Source: Beijerinckiaceae bacterium
Lineage (GTDB): Bacteria > Pseudomonadota > Alphaproteobacteria > Rhizobiales > Beijerinckiaceae
Assembly: GCA_027532775.1 (NCBI GenBank)
Contig: JAPZTO010000002.1
Coordinates: 248,001-312,000 of the forward strand
Length of the DNA: 64,000 bases
Direction of reading: 5' to 3'
The notes under the pieces were generated by a model that was not told the DNA's origin, searched no databases, and worked only from the letters and a program-made list of their open reading frames with translations. This document shows, piece by piece, positions 10,846-20,539 of this stretch; the stretch's first letter is position 1; every line of letters begins with the position of its first letter. The translations under genes were made by a program, and so were the position numbers.

Positions 10846-11850
10846 TTATCCCAACGCAGCCCGGGCGGCCTTGAGCCGGGCGAAATCCTCGCCGGCATGG
10901 TGCGACGAGCGGGTCAACGGCGAGGCCGAGACCATGAGGAAGCCCTTGGTATAGGCGATGGTCTCGAAGCCCTTGAACTCATCCGGCGGGACGAAGCGGA
11001 TCACCGCATGGTGCTTCTTCGTCGGCTGGAGATATTGGCCGATGGTCAGGAAATCGACATCGGCGGAGCGCAGGTCGTCCATCAGCTGGAGCACCTCGTT
11101 CCGTTCCTCGCCGAGGCCGACCATGATCCCGGATTTCGTGAAGATGGTGGGGTCCAGCTCCTTCACCCGCTGCAACAGCCGGATCGAGTGGAAATAGCGC
11201 GCCCCGGGCCGGACCTTGAGATATTTCGACGGCACCGTTTCGAGATTGTGGTTGAACACATCCGGCCGGGCCTCGACCACAACCTCCAGCGCGCCGGGCT
11301 TGCGCAGGAAATCCGGCGTCAGGATCTCGATCGTGGTCTTCGGCGAGGCCGCGCGGATGGCGCGGATCGTCCGCGCGAAATGCTCGGCACCGCCATCCTC
11401 GAGATCATCGCGGTCAACCGAGGTAATGACCACATGCTCGAGGCCGAGCTTCGCGGTGGCCGTGGCGACATAATCGGGTTCGTTCGGATCGAGCGGCGCG
11501 GGCATGCCGGTCTTCACGTTGCAGAAGGCGCAGGCCCGCGTGCAGGTATCGCCCATGATCATGAAGGTGGCGTGCTTCTTCTCCCAGCATTCGCCGATAT
11601 TCGGGCAACCCGCCTCCTCGCAGACCGTGACAAGGCCGTTTTCCTTGACGATCCGGTGGGTTTCCTTCCAGCCCGCCGAGCCCGGCGCCTTGACGCGGAT
11701 CCAATCCGGCTTGCGCTGGATGGGATTGTCGGGCCGATGGGCTTTTTCCGGGTGTCTCACAACGGCCTCGACGCGTGCCTGCCCTTCGGCGGAAAACACG
11801 TTTTCACGGTTCTTGCGCGGATCGTTCTTCAGAAGATCAATGGTGGCCAT
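10846..11850 (-). CDS. lipA: Lipoyl synthase
   Basis: Radical-SAM enzyme that inserts two sulfurs into octanoyl chains on lipoyl domains. It is 334 residues. Both iron-sulfur cluster motifs are present: auxiliary cluster C77, C82 and C88 ([12 protein letters not shown]) and radical-SAM CxxxCxxC at C103, C107, C110 (CTRACAFC). The C-terminal RSSY-type serine segment is present as [11 protein letters not shown]. It sits next to the pyruvate dehydrogenase block whose E2 and E1-beta subunits need lipoylation. The start is the ATG of [10 protein letters not shown]. Confidence 0.98.
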   Translation of the reverse strand: MATIDLLKNDPRKNRENVFSAEGQARVEAVVRHPEKAHRPDNPIQRKPDWIRVKAPGSAGWKETHRIVKENGLVTVCEEAGCPNIGECWEKKHATFMIMGDTCTRACAFCNVKTGMPAPLDPNEPDYVATATAKLGLEHVVITSVDRDDLEDGGAEHFARTIRAIRAASPKTTIEILTPDFLRKPGALEVVVEARPDVFNHNLETVPSKYLKVRPGARYFHSIRLLQRVKELDPTIFTKSGIMVGLGEERNEVLQLMDDLRSADVDFLTIGQYLQPTKKHHAVIRFVPPDEFKGFETIAYTKGFLMVSASPLTRSSHHAGEDFARLKAARAALG

Positions 11851-11949
11851 GGACGGTTCCGGAAAATGCCCAGCGATAAGCCTTTCACCTAGGCTTTGCG
11901 TGGCGGAAAGACAAGAACGCCCGAGGAATGGGTGTCCTGCACGGATCAG

Positions 11950-12306
11950 CTACCTGAAGACGACGCGCCGCAACTGGCGCCGCGGCATGAAAGGACCGCG
12001 ACAGCGGCCTTCTGCATCCACCATGATCCAGGGATGGGTGAGATAGGTCTGCTGCGTGTAGGAGGCTCCCGATTCAAGAACCTGATACCGCACGCGCGCG
12101 CCGCCGAAATCCAGCCAGTAGACCGAGACAGGCTTCACTGACCTGTTGACGAAGGCCATGGTTGTCGCGGTCTCGCTCACAAGCGATCGGACCCTTCCCT
12201 CGCCCCCGCATGCAGCTTCTGCTGGCAGGGCTGGTGCAAGGCCGGCGGCCGCGATGCAGAAGGCCATCGCCGCCCTGTGCCGCAGAAGCCGCTTCGGCAG
12301 CCTCAA
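11950..12306 (-). CDS. Secreted VHL-beta-domain protein
   Basis: Small exported protein with a von Hippel-Lindau beta-domain-like fold. After a signal peptide the sequence has MAFVNRS..PVSVYWLDF, a Y-x-V-L-x-S-G-x-S-Y step, then QTYLTHPWIMVD, the WLDF/THPW pattern of the VHL beta domain. Its bacterial role is unknown. Start: the first in-frame ATG (12267) gives a signal peptide without a basic N-region. A TTG at 12306, overlapping the upstream TGA as TTGA, adds a basic stretch (RLPKRLLRHR) ahead of the hydrophobic core and would be translationally coupled. I prefer the TTG (118 residues), with moderate confidence in the start and good confidence in the domain. Confidence 0.72.
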   Translation of the reverse strand: MRLPKRLLRHRAAMAFCIAAAGLAPALPAEAACGGEGRVRSLVSETATTMAFVNRSVKPVSVYWLDFGGARVRYQVLESGASYTQQTYLTHPWIMVDAEGRCRGPFMPRRQLRRVVFR

Positions 12307-12551
12307 CGGCTGAGGAACCGGCTGGCAATGATGACGATGACACCGCCCAGCACGGCGGCGATCATCGAGTGCAGGAACGGCCCGCCGAATCTCAGGCCCA
12401 CGGCGCCCAGCACGAAATGCCCGACCACGGCGCCGACCAGCCCGATGATCACGTTGCGGATGATGCCGCCCGAGCCGCCGACCAGCAGGCTGGCGAGCCA
12501 ACCGGCAATACCGCCGAGAACAAGGGTCACAATAAGGGGCGGGATTGTCAT
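12303..12551 (-). CDS. GlsB/YeaQ/YmgE family membrane protein
   Basis: Very small integral membrane protein, 82 residues, of the transglycosylase-associated (YeaQ/YmgE) family. It has three hydrophobic segments, with the glycine-rich GGIAGWLASLLVGGSGG motif at about 14-30 and a second glycine-rich IIGLVGAVVGHF helix. Family members are often stress-induced; the molecular role is unknown. The start is the ATG of MTIPPLIVTL. Its stop overlaps the proposed TTG start of the VHL-domain protein. Confidence 0.85.
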   Translation of the reverse strand: MTIPPLIVTLVLGGIAGWLASLLVGGSGGIIRNVIIGLVGAVVGHFVLGAVGLRFGGPFLHSMIAAVLGGVIVIIASRFLSR

Positions 12552-12636
12552 GATCAGGTTCCTTTTCGCCTGTTTCGCAGCGATATCGGTAGTCTGGAAC
12601 CGAAGGGCCGCCGAAAGCAAGCCCTTCGGCGGGCGT

Positions 12637-12957
12637 TCAGGGCGCGCTCGGCTCGGCGATCTCGGCCTTGCCCGTCTTCTTGTCAAAGAGGCAATAGACC
12701 GTGCCGGCCGCGTTCTTCATATGCGGTTGCGGATAGCGCCCTGTTACGACGCGCAGGACCGAGGCCTCGAAATCCACCGGGGACTGGGCCTTGGCCTGAT
12801 TGAGCTTCGAGGCCTTGAGGCAGGCTGCCTCGGATTTTTTCCACAATTCCTTCCAGGCATCGTCACTGGCAGCGAAAGCAGGCTGGCCCGCGAGGCCAAG
12901 GACGATGAAGGCGGTGGCGGCGCGAAGGCCGGAGATGGTCGAAAGGCGGGAGAACAT
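12637..12957 (-). CDS. Hypothetical exported protein
   Basis: I do not recognise this family. It is 106 residues from the chosen ATG (12957). The first 29 residues look like a signal peptide ending in GQPAFAA. The mature part has a Trp-rich start (DDAWKELWKK), two cysteines (near AACLKAS and VYCLFDKKTG) that could form a disulfide, and no membrane segment. An in-frame ATG 11 codons upstream is also possible. It lies between the small envelope genes and lpdA, same strand, with a gap of about 85 bases to the YeaQ-like gene. Confidence 0.6.
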   Translation of the reverse strand: MFSRLSTISGLRAATAFIVLGLAGQPAFAASDDAWKELWKKSEAACLKASKLNQAKAQSPVDFEASVLRVVTGRYPQPHMKNAAGTVYCLFDKKTGKAEIAEPSAP

Positions 12958-13092
12958 CCGATCTGCTCCTGAAAACGAGGTAGGCGCCATTGAAGCGCGG
13001 CCAACCTGAACAGTGGCTTGATGGGGCCATTATCCTTTGCTTCGAAGAGCCGATGGCAGGCTCGACGGGCGGAAACTGCCCGCCTCCTCGCT

Positions 13093-14532
13093 TTAAGCAT
13101 TCAGCGCCTTGCCATAGGCGTCGAGCACGCTTTCCTTCATCATTTCCGACAGGGTCGGATGCGGGAAGATGGTGTGCATCAGATCTTCCTCGGTGGTTTC
13201 GAGGTTCATCGCCACCACGAAGCCCTGAATGAGCTCGGTGACTTCCGCCCCGACCATATGGGCACCAAGTAGCTGGCCGGTTTTCGCGTCGAAGACCGTC
13301 TTGATCAGCCCGTTATCCTCGCCGAGCGCGATCGCCTTGCCATTGGCAGCGAAGGAGAACCGTCCGACCTTCACGGAATAGCCGGCCTCCTTCGCCTTGG
13401 CCTCGGTGAGGCCGACGCTGGCGACCTGCGGGTGGCAATAGGTGCAGCCCGGGATCTTGCGCTTGTCCATCGGGTGGACATGGAGGCCCTTGATATGCTC
13501 GACGCAGAGCACGCCCTCATGCTCGGCCTTGTGGGCCAGCATGGGCGGGCCGGCGACGTCACCGATGGCATAGAGGCCAGGCACATTGGTGCGGCCAAAG
13601 CCGTCGATCACCACGCAGCCGCGATCCGTCTTCACGCCGAGCGCCTCGAGGCCGAGATTCTCGATGTTGCCGACAACGCCGACGGCCGAGATCATGCGCT
13701 CGGCGGTGATGTCCTGCTTGTTGCCCTTGTCGTCCTCGACAGTCGCGGTGACGCTGTTCGCACCCTTCACCACCTTCGTCACCTTGGTGTTGGTGAGGAT
13801 CTTCATGCCCTGCTTCTCGAAGCTCTTGCGGGCGATGGCGGAGATTTCCGCATCCTCGACCGGCATGACCTGGCCCATAACCTCGACGACGGTGACCTCG
13901 ACGCCCATGGTGCGATAGAACGAGGCGAATTCGATGCCGATGGCGCCGGAACCCATGACGATCAGCGATTTCGGCATGGCAGGCGGCACCATGGCCTCGA
14001 AATAGGTCCAGATCAGCTTGCCATCCGGCTCGATGCCCGGCAGGGCGCGCGGGCGGGCGCCGGTCGCGAGGATGATGTGCTTCGCCGTATAGGTGCCGGC
14101 CCCGAGCGTGCCTTTCGGCGCCGGATGCTGCGGCTGCATGGCAGGCTTTGACGAGGCTGCGACCACGATCTCGCCCGGCTTGGTCAGCTTCGCTTCGCCC
14201 CAGATCACGTCGATCTTGTTCTTCTTCATCAGGAAGCCGACGCCGCCATTGAGCCGGCCGGAAACCCCGCGCGAGCGCTTGACCACATCAGCCGGATCAT
14301 AGGTGATCGTGCCTTCGAGCTTCAGCCCGTAATCCTTGGCATGCTGCGCGAAATGGTAGATCTCCGCCGTGCGCAGCAGCGCCTTGGTCGGGATGCAGCC
14401 CCAGTTCAGGCAGATGCCACCGAGATGCTCACGCTCGACAATCGCGGTTTTCAGACCGAGCTGGGCCGCGCGGATGGCCGCCACATAGCCGCCGGGGCCG
14501 GAGCCGATGATGATGATATCGTAAGCGGACAT
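13093..14532 (-). CDS. lpdA: Dihydrolipoyl dehydrogenase (E3)
   Basis: FAD enzyme that reoxidises dihydrolipoamide of the pyruvate dehydrogenase complex with NAD+. It is 479 residues. It has an N-terminal FAD-binding motif (IIIIGSGPGGYVAA), the redox disulfide GGICLNWGCIPTKALL (C41, C46), the NAD-binding VMGSGAIGIEFASFY segment, and the C-terminal HPTLSE catalytic histidine motif. A lysine- and proline-rich insert near 130 (SSKPAMQPQHPAPK) is unusual but in frame. It belongs with pdhABC, which lies about 1.5 kb upstream on the same strand. Confidence 0.97.
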   Translation of the reverse strand: MSAYDIIIIGSGPGGYVAAIRAAQLGLKTAIVEREHLGGICLNWGCIPTKALLRTAEIYHFAQHAKDYGLKLEGTITYDPADVVKRSRGVSGRLNGGVGFLMKKNKIDVIWGEAKLTKPGEIVVAASSKPAMQPQHPAPKGTLGAGTYTAKHIILATGARPRALPGIEPDGKLIWTYFEAMVPPAMPKSLIVMGSGAIGIEFASFYRTMGVEVTVVEVMGQVMPVEDAEISAIARKSFEKQGMKILTNTKVTKVVKGANSVTATVEDDKGNKQDITAERMISAVGVVGNIENLGLEALGVKTDRGCVVIDGFGRTNVPGLYAIGDVAGPPMLAHKAEHEGVLCVEHIKGLHVHPMDKRKIPGCTYCHPQVASVGLTEAKAKEAGYSVKVGRFSFAANGKAIALGEDNGLIKTVFDAKTGQLLGAHMVGAEVTELIQGFVVAMNLETTEEDLMHTIFPHPTLSEMMKESVLDAYGKALNA

Positions 14533-14546
14533 GCGAACTCCTGATC

Positions 14547-15071
14547 TTAGGACAAGTGGACGAACTGCGCCGAGCGGGAGCAGTCCTCGTTGAGCGTGGC
14601 GAAGGTCTTGTCGGCCTCGGCGAAATGTCGGGTGAATTCGTCGGCTGGCATCGTCATCGCGCCTTCGGCCAGGGCGTTGAGATCCCAGGACAGTTTCGAA
14701 TAGCGCTCGCGGGCCTTGTCGGGCGTGAAATTGGCGAGGAAGGTGCCGAGGGCGCCGAAACGATAGACGAGGCTTTTCAGCTCGCGGCGCGCTTCGGCGC
14801 GGGAGATGTCCTCCATCCGCCCGTCATGGTGGCGGGCGTTGATCTCCTCGGCCTTGAGGCGGAGGGCGAAGAACACCTCGATGATATCGCGGCAGGTCTT
14901 GAGGTTCTCGGCGCGCAGCACGTTCTGCTGCACGGCCTCGATATTCTTGCGGTAATTGTAGCTCTGGCTGATCGACGAGAACAGGGAGAGCGAGGCAATG
15001 AGGAGGGACAGCCCCGGCAGGGACAGCGCACGCAGCAGGATTGCCGGTCCCGAACGCGCCGTTGTCCCCAT
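14547..15071 (-). CDS. Hypothetical membrane-anchored protein
   Basis: Family not recognised. It is 174 residues with one membrane segment near 12-34 (ILLRALSLPGLSLLIASLSLF), followed by a mostly helical soluble part rich in charged residues (IEAVQQNVLRAENLKTCRD, MEDISRAEARRELK). It ends with CSRSAQFVHLS. The topology suggests an N-terminal anchor with a helical-bundle sensor-like or scaffold domain. It lies 14 bases before lpdA on the same strand, so it is probably co-transcribed. No function can be assigned. Confidence 0.6.
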   Translation of the reverse strand: MGTTARSGPAILLRALSLPGLSLLIASLSLFSSISQSYNYRKNIEAVQQNVLRAENLKTCRDIIEVFFALRLKAEEINARHHDGRMEDISRAEARRELKSLVYRFGALGTFLANFTPDKARERYSKLSWDLNALAEGAMTMPADEFTRHFAEADKTFATLNEDCSRSAQFVHLS

Positions 15072-15091
15072 TGCTGCCCCTTTCCGGCCCT

Positions 15092-15328
15092 CTAGCCCGT
15101 CAACATCGCGTAGAGCGTGTCCTTGAGCCGCAGCCGGTCTTTCCGCATCGTCTCGAGGCGGAGGTCGTCGGTGGGCTCGATATTGGTCTCGGCGCGATGG
15201 ATCGCGCGGTTGACCTCGTGATATTCCTCGTAGAGCCGCGCGAAATGCGGCTCCTTGGTCTTGAGTTGCGTGATCCGGAACGCATGTTCCGGAAACTCGG
15301 CAATCAGTTCATGCGGCGTGTGGCTCAC
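15092..15328 (-). CDS. DUF465 (YdcH-like) protein
   Basis: Small helical protein of the DUF465 family, 78 residues from a GTG start. The family pattern is clear: HTPHELIAEFPEHA near the N-terminus, then PHFARLYEEYHEVNRAIHRAE and the C-terminal helix MRKDRLRLKDTLYAML. The GTG at 15328 is chosen because it begins at the family's usual SHTPHEL start and has a strong AGGAGG ribosome site about 8 bases ahead; the only in-frame ATG lies 8 codons upstream and overlaps that site. Function unknown; family members are small coiled-coil proteins. Confidence 0.85.
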   Translation of the reverse strand: MSHTPHELIAEFPEHAFRITQLKTKEPHFARLYEEYHEVNRAIHRAETNIEPTDDLRLETMRKDRLRLKDTLYAMLTG

Positions 15329-15403
15329 GGGGTTCCTCCTTCTGGCCTTCACCGCCTGACATTAGCCCCCCCTCGCCGCTCCTCCTTGATGGTCGTCAAA
15401 GCT

Positions 15404-16045
15404 TCAGGCCAGAAGGCCCCGTACGATAGGAACAAGCCCCTCCCCGATGGCGCGCGTATTGGCCGCATCGAGATGGACACCGTCGATCGGCGAGGCTTTT
15501 GCCACGCTGCCGGCATCGAAGAAGCCGGTTTCGAACTCGATCGACAGCAGTTTATAGGCCTCCGCCAGCTTCTCCGAGGCGGCGACCGCCCCATCGAAAA
15601 GCTCGCCATAGAAGGGGTCCGCCGTCGGGACGATGCGCGGCGGGGCGACCAGCAACACTTTCGGTGCCGGCAGGCCCGGCAGCCGGAATGCATGGCTGCG
15701 CGTGATCTCGAGGCAGCGCTTCATGCCGAGCATGGCCCCCGCCCAGCTGCCGGCCTGGATGGGCTTCAGGTCATTCGTGCCCAGCATCAGGATCACGAGG
15801 TCCAGCGGTGCATGGGTGTAGAGGATCGTCGGCAGCAGGCGCGCGCCATGCCGGTCGCAATCCGCGAGGGCATCATCGAAGCCCGTCGTCCGGCCGCGCA
15901 GGCCCTCGTTGATCACCTCGAAGCCGGGCCCGAGCCCGGCCGCCAGCACATTCGGCCAGCGGTTCTCGCGGGCATGGCGCTGCCCGCCCGCTTCCGGATT
16001 CGACCCCCAGGTGATGCTGTCGCCATAGGCGAGAATGGTCTTCAT
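15404..16045 (-). CDS. SGNH/GDSL hydrolase
   Basis: Esterase-fold hydrolase of 213 residues. Block I is AYGDSITWG with nucleophile S10, block II glycine is in the NEGLRGRTT region, block III is LMLGTNDL with the oxyanion asparagine near 93, and block V is DGVHLD with catalytic Asp/His near 188-191. There is no signal peptide, so it is cytosolic. The substrate cannot be read from the sequence; relatives include arylesterases and acyl-CoA thioesterases. It starts 15 bases after the pdhC stop and so probably belongs to the pdh transcript. Confidence 0.88.
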   Translation of the reverse strand: MKTILAYGDSITWGSNPEAGGQRHARENRWPNVLAAGLGPGFEVINEGLRGRTTGFDDALADCDRHGARLLPTILYTHAPLDLVILMLGTNDLKPIQAGSWAGAMLGMKRCLEITRSHAFRLPGLPAPKVLLVAPPRIVPTADPFYGELFDGAVAASEKLAEAYKLLSIEFETGFFDAGSVAKASPIDGVHLDAANTRAIGEGLVPIVRGLLA

Positions 16046-16059
16046 CGGTCGAGCCCGGT

Positions 16060-17418
16060 TCAGACCAGCATCCCCATCGGGTTCTCGATATAGCCCTTGA
16101 AGGCCTGCATCAGCTCTGCTCCGAGCGCGCCATCGACGGCGCGATGGTCGGTCGAGAGCGTGACGGACATGACCGTGGCCACGGCCAGCTGTCCGTTCTT
16201 CACGACGGCGCGCTGTTCGCCCGCGCCGACCGCCAGGATGGTGGCATGGGGCGGGTTCACGATGGCGGCGAAATCCTTCACGCCGAACATGCCGAGATTG
16301 GACACGGCGGTCGTGCCGCCCTGATATTCCTCGGGCTTCAGCTTGCGGGCCTTCGCGCGGGCCGCGAGATCCTTCATCTCGTTCGAGATGGCGGAGAGCG
16401 TCTTGTGGCAGGCATCGCGGATGACCGGGGTGATCAGCCCGCCGGGGATCGAGACGGCGACGCCGACATCGGCATGCTTGTGCTTGAGCATGGCATTGTC
16501 GGTCCAGCTGACATTGGCTTCCGGCACGGCGCGCAGCGACATGGCCAGTGCCTTGATCACCATGTCATTGACCGAGAGCTTGTAGGCCGGCTTGCCATCC
16601 TTCACCGGGGCGGCCTTGTTGATCTGCTCGCGCAGGGCCAGCAGGGCATCGAGCTCGCAATCCACTGTGAGGTAGAAATGCGGGACGGTCTGCTTGGATT
16701 CGAGCAGGCGGCGCGCAATGGTCTTGCGCATGCCGTCATGCGGCACTTCTTCGTAGGAGCCTTCCGCGAAGAGCTTTTTCACCGCATCGGCCGAGGGGCC
16801 CGAGGCCATGGCCGCCGGAGCCGGCGCCGAAGCGGGAGCCGGCGCGGCCGCGCCCGGCATCGGGATGATCTTCGCGCCGCCGCCGGATTTCGCGGCCTCG
16901 ACATCGGCCATCACGACGCGGCCATGAGGGCCGGTGCCGGCAATGGCGGCAAGGTTGATGCCGGCTTCCTTCGCGATGCGCTTGGCCAAGGGCGAGGCAA
17001 AAACGCGGGAGCCTGAAGCTGCAGGGGCTGCTGCCGCAGCCGGGGCTGCGGCTGCCGGGGCCGCTGCAGGCGTTGCCGCTGCCGCCGGGGCCGGAGCCGC
17101 TGCTGCTGCTGCTGCTGCTGCCGGAGCGGGTGCGGGAGCCGCGCCGCCGCCGGAGGCAGCTGACTTCACATCCTCGCCTTCAGCCGCGATGATGCCGATC
17201 AGCGCGTTGACCGCGACATCCTGCGCGCCGGCTTCCACGACGATCTTCGCGAGGATGCCTTCATCCACGGCCTCGACTTCCATCGTGGCCTTGTCGGTCT
17301 CGATCTCGGCGATCACGTCGCCGGACTTGATCTTGTCGCCTTCTTTCTTCAGCCACTTGGCAAGGTTGCCCTTTTCCATGGTGGGCGAGAGGGCGGGCAT
17401 CAGGATGTTGATGGGCAT
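16060..17418 (-). CDS. pdhC: Pyruvate dehydrogenase E2, dihydrolipoyl acetyltransferase
   Basis: Core of the pyruvate dehydrogenase complex, 452 residues. There is one N-terminal lipoyl domain (lipoylated K43 in [12 protein letters not shown]), an Ala/Pro-rich swinging linker at about 85-140, a peripheral-subunit-binding domain at about 142-175 (SPLAKRIAKEAGINL ... GTGPHGRV), a second Ala/Pro linker, and the acetyltransferase domain ending with the catalytic DHRAVDG motif. The first linker is partly coded by a pure (GCT)7 run. It is 15 bases after pdhB and its lipoyl domain is nearly identical to that of PdhB. Confidence 0.98.
   Translation of the reverse strand: MPINILMPALSPTMEKGNLAKWLKKEGDKIKSGDVIAEIETDKATMEVEAVDEGILAKIVVEAGAQDVAVNALIGIIAAEGEDVKSAASGGGAAPAPAPAAAAAAAAAPAPAAAATPAAAPAAAAPAAAAAPAASGSRVFASPLAKRIAKEAGINLAAIAGTGPHGRVVMADVEAAKSGGGAKIIPMPGAAAPAPASAPAPAAMASGPSADAVKKLFAEGSYEEVPHDGMRKTIARRLLESKQTVPHFYLTVDCELDALLALREQINKAAPVKDGKPAYKLSVNDMVIKALAMSLRAVPEANVSWTDNAMLKHKHADVGVAVSIPGGLITPVIRDACHKTLSAISNEMKDLAARAKARKLKPEEYQGGTTAVSNLGMFGVKDFAAIVNPPHATILAVGAGEQRAVVKNGQLAVATVMSVTLSTDHRAVDGALGAELMQAFKGYIENPMGMLV
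17099..17119. repeat. (GCT)7 trinucleotide repeat inside pdhC linker
   Basis: Seven uninterrupted GCT units read on the plus strand (AGC on the coding minus strand), which in the gene's frame encode part of a poly-alanine stretch of the E2 linker. Repeat slippage would change the linker by whole residues without breaking the frame. Confidence 0.85.
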
Positions 17419-17433
17419 CGATGCGGCCTCCTC

Positions 17434-18813
<1,380 letters not shown>

Positions 18814-18845
18814 GGGAAATTCCGTCAATCAGGGGGTGCGCGGGA

Positions 18846-19943
18846 TCAGAGCGTGATGTCGGTCCAGAGCTCGGACACGTCCGGCTCGGGATCCACGGTC
18901 GCGAATTCCGCGCTTTCGTTGACGATGCGGCGCACCTCGGCGTCGATCTTCTTGATCTCGTCCTCGGCGATCTTGTGCTTGCCGAGAAGCCGCTCGCGCA
19001 CCTGCTCGATCGGATCGCGCTCGGAGCGCATCTTCTCGACCTCGTCCTTCGAGCGGTATTTCGCCGGATCGGACATGGAATGGCCGCGATAGCGGTAGGT
19101 CTGCATTTCGAGGATGTAGGGACCCTTGCCGGCGCGGGCATGCTCGATGGCACGCAGGCCAGCCTCGCGGACCGCCTGCACATCCATGCCGTCGACCTGC
19201 TCGCCCGGGATGTTGAAGGAGACGCCGCGCTTGGAGAAATCGGTCTGGGCCGAGGCACGGCTCACCGAAGTGCCCATCGCGTAGCGGTTGTTCTCGATAA
19301 TGTAGACAACCGGCAGGCTCCAGAGCTCCGCCATGTTGAAGCTCTCGTAGACCTGGCCCTGGTTGGCGGCGCCATCGCCGAAATAGGCGAGGCTGACCGA
19401 GCCATTTTTGCGGTACCAGTTGGCGAAGCCGAGGCCGGTGCCAAGCGCGACCTGCGCGCCGACAATACCGTGGCCGCCGTAGAAATGCTTCTCGCGGCTG
19501 AACATGTGCATCGAGCCGCCCTTGCCGCGCGAATAACCGCCGCGCCGGCCGGTCAGCTCGGCCATGACGCCGTTCGCATCCATGCCGCAGGCCAGCATGT
19601 GGCCATGATCCCGGTAACCGGTGATCACCTGGTCGCCGGTTTTCGTGGCCATCTGCATTCCGACGACGACCGCTTCCTGGCCGATATAGAGGTGGCAGAA
19701 GCCGCCGATCAGGCCCATGCCGTAGAGCTGGCCGGCCTTTTCCTCGAAGCGGCGGATCAGGAGCATCTCGCGATAGGCGACGAGATCTTCCTCACGGGAG
19801 AAGGGTTTGGGCCCGGCGGCCTTCGTGGCGCCATTTGCCTTGCCGGTGACGGCTTTGGCGGGTTTCTCCGCTTTCGCCGCTGCTGCGGTCGTCTTGCCGC
19901 GCGATGCAACGCTGCTGCTTGCCTTGGCCGCACTGGTCGCCAT
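18846..19943 (-). CDS. pdhA: Pyruvate dehydrogenase E1 alpha
   Basis: Alpha subunit of E1, 365 residues. The thiamine-diphosphate motif GDGAANQGQVYESFNMA is intact, followed by VYIIENNRYAMGTS. The phosphorylation-loop-like YRYRGHSMSDPAKYRS segment is typical. The first 45 residues are a basic Ala/Lys-rich extension ahead of the usual FSREEDLVAYREMLLIRRFEE start. The ATG at 19943 is preceded by a GGGGAGAGG ribosome site. It is the first gene of pdhABC; its upstream region holds two palindromes. Confidence 0.97.
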   Translation of the reverse strand: MATSAAKASSSVASRGKTTAAAAKAEKPAKAVTGKANGATKAAGPKPFSREEDLVAYREMLLIRRFEEKAGQLYGMGLIGGFCHLYIGQEAVVVGMQMATKTGDQVITGYRDHGHMLACGMDANGVMAELTGRRGGYSRGKGGSMHMFSREKHFYGGHGIVGAQVALGTGLGFANWYRKNGSVSLAYFGDGAANQGQVYESFNMAELWSLPVVYIIENNRYAMGTSVSRASAQTDFSKRGVSFNIPGEQVDGMDVQAVREAGLRAIEHARAGKGPYILEMQTYRYRGHSMSDPAKYRSKDEVEKMRSERDPIEQVRERLLGKHKIAEDEIKKIDAEVRRIVNESAEFATVDPEPDVSELWTDITL

Positions 19944-19998
19944 GACCTCTCCCCAACTTGTTCGTTTCAACCCAAATCGCGCCGTCGGCGTCTTATTC

Positions 19999-20042
19999 GC
20001 CTTAAGGCTTACCGTCTTTTGCCACAAACGCCAGAGGCAAAA
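19999..20042. promoter_or_regulatory. Two palindromes upstream of pdhA
   Basis: The 242-base gap between pdhA and ftsB contains a perfect 10-base palindrome GCCTTAAGGC at 19999-20008, and 8 bases further a perfect 7-base inverted repeat TTTTGCC / GGCAAAA at 20017-20023 and 20036-20042 with a 12-base spacer. Both lie 55-100 bases ahead of the pdhA ATG, where a promoter and operator would be expected. No regulator can be named. The symmetry is seen directly; a regulatory role is inferred. Confidence 0.4.
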
Positions 20043-20185
20043 AACCTGTCCGGCGGACAATGGGTTTCTGCGAAAAACGCATGGCAGGACTGATTTGTCG
20101 GCTGATGCTGCGCTGCAGCAACGGAAAACCGTGGCTTTCTGTGCCAGATCTGCGGAAAGCGCAGGGCTGCCGGGCGCGGTCGGGC

Positions 20186-20500
20186 TCAGGGATCGAGCAG
20201 GATGATCACGTCATTCCGATGGGCGGAATTCAGCATCAGCCGCTGGCGCTCGTCGAGCAGGTCGCGGTCGATTTCCTTGCCGGAAAGCTGGGAAACGCGG
20301 CGTTCCCAGGCCTGCCGCTCGGCCTTCGCATCGCCGATCTTGCGGACGACCTCGGACGTCATTTCCTTGGCCTGCTGCTTGGCAAGCAGGCCACGATCCC
20401 CCGTATAGGCGGAATGCGCGAAATAGGCGCTCGCACTCCAGGCGATGGCGTGGAAGGCCAGCAGGAAACCGATGCGACGGCGGCGGGTGCGGATGATCAT
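20186..20500 (-). CDS. ftsB: Septum formation initiator FtsB/DivIC
   Basis: Small bitopic divisome protein, 104 residues, which with FtsL and FtsQ controls septal peptidoglycan synthesis. It has a short basic cytoplasmic tail (IIRTRRRRIG), one membrane helix at about 11-28, and a periplasmic coiled coil (KQQAKEMTSEVVRKIGDAKAERQ) ending in a conserved-type acidic segment. Its place between eno and pdhA is the standard alphaproteobacterial arrangement. Confidence 0.88.
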   Translation of the reverse strand: MIIRTRRRRIGFLLAFHAIAWSASAYFAHSAYTGDRGLLAKQQAKEMTSEVVRKIGDAKAERQAWERRVSQLSGKEIDRDLLDERQRLMLNSAHRNDVIILLDP

Positions 20501-20539
20501 GCCCGGACAATCGCATGCAGTGGTTAAGGAGCGGTAGCC

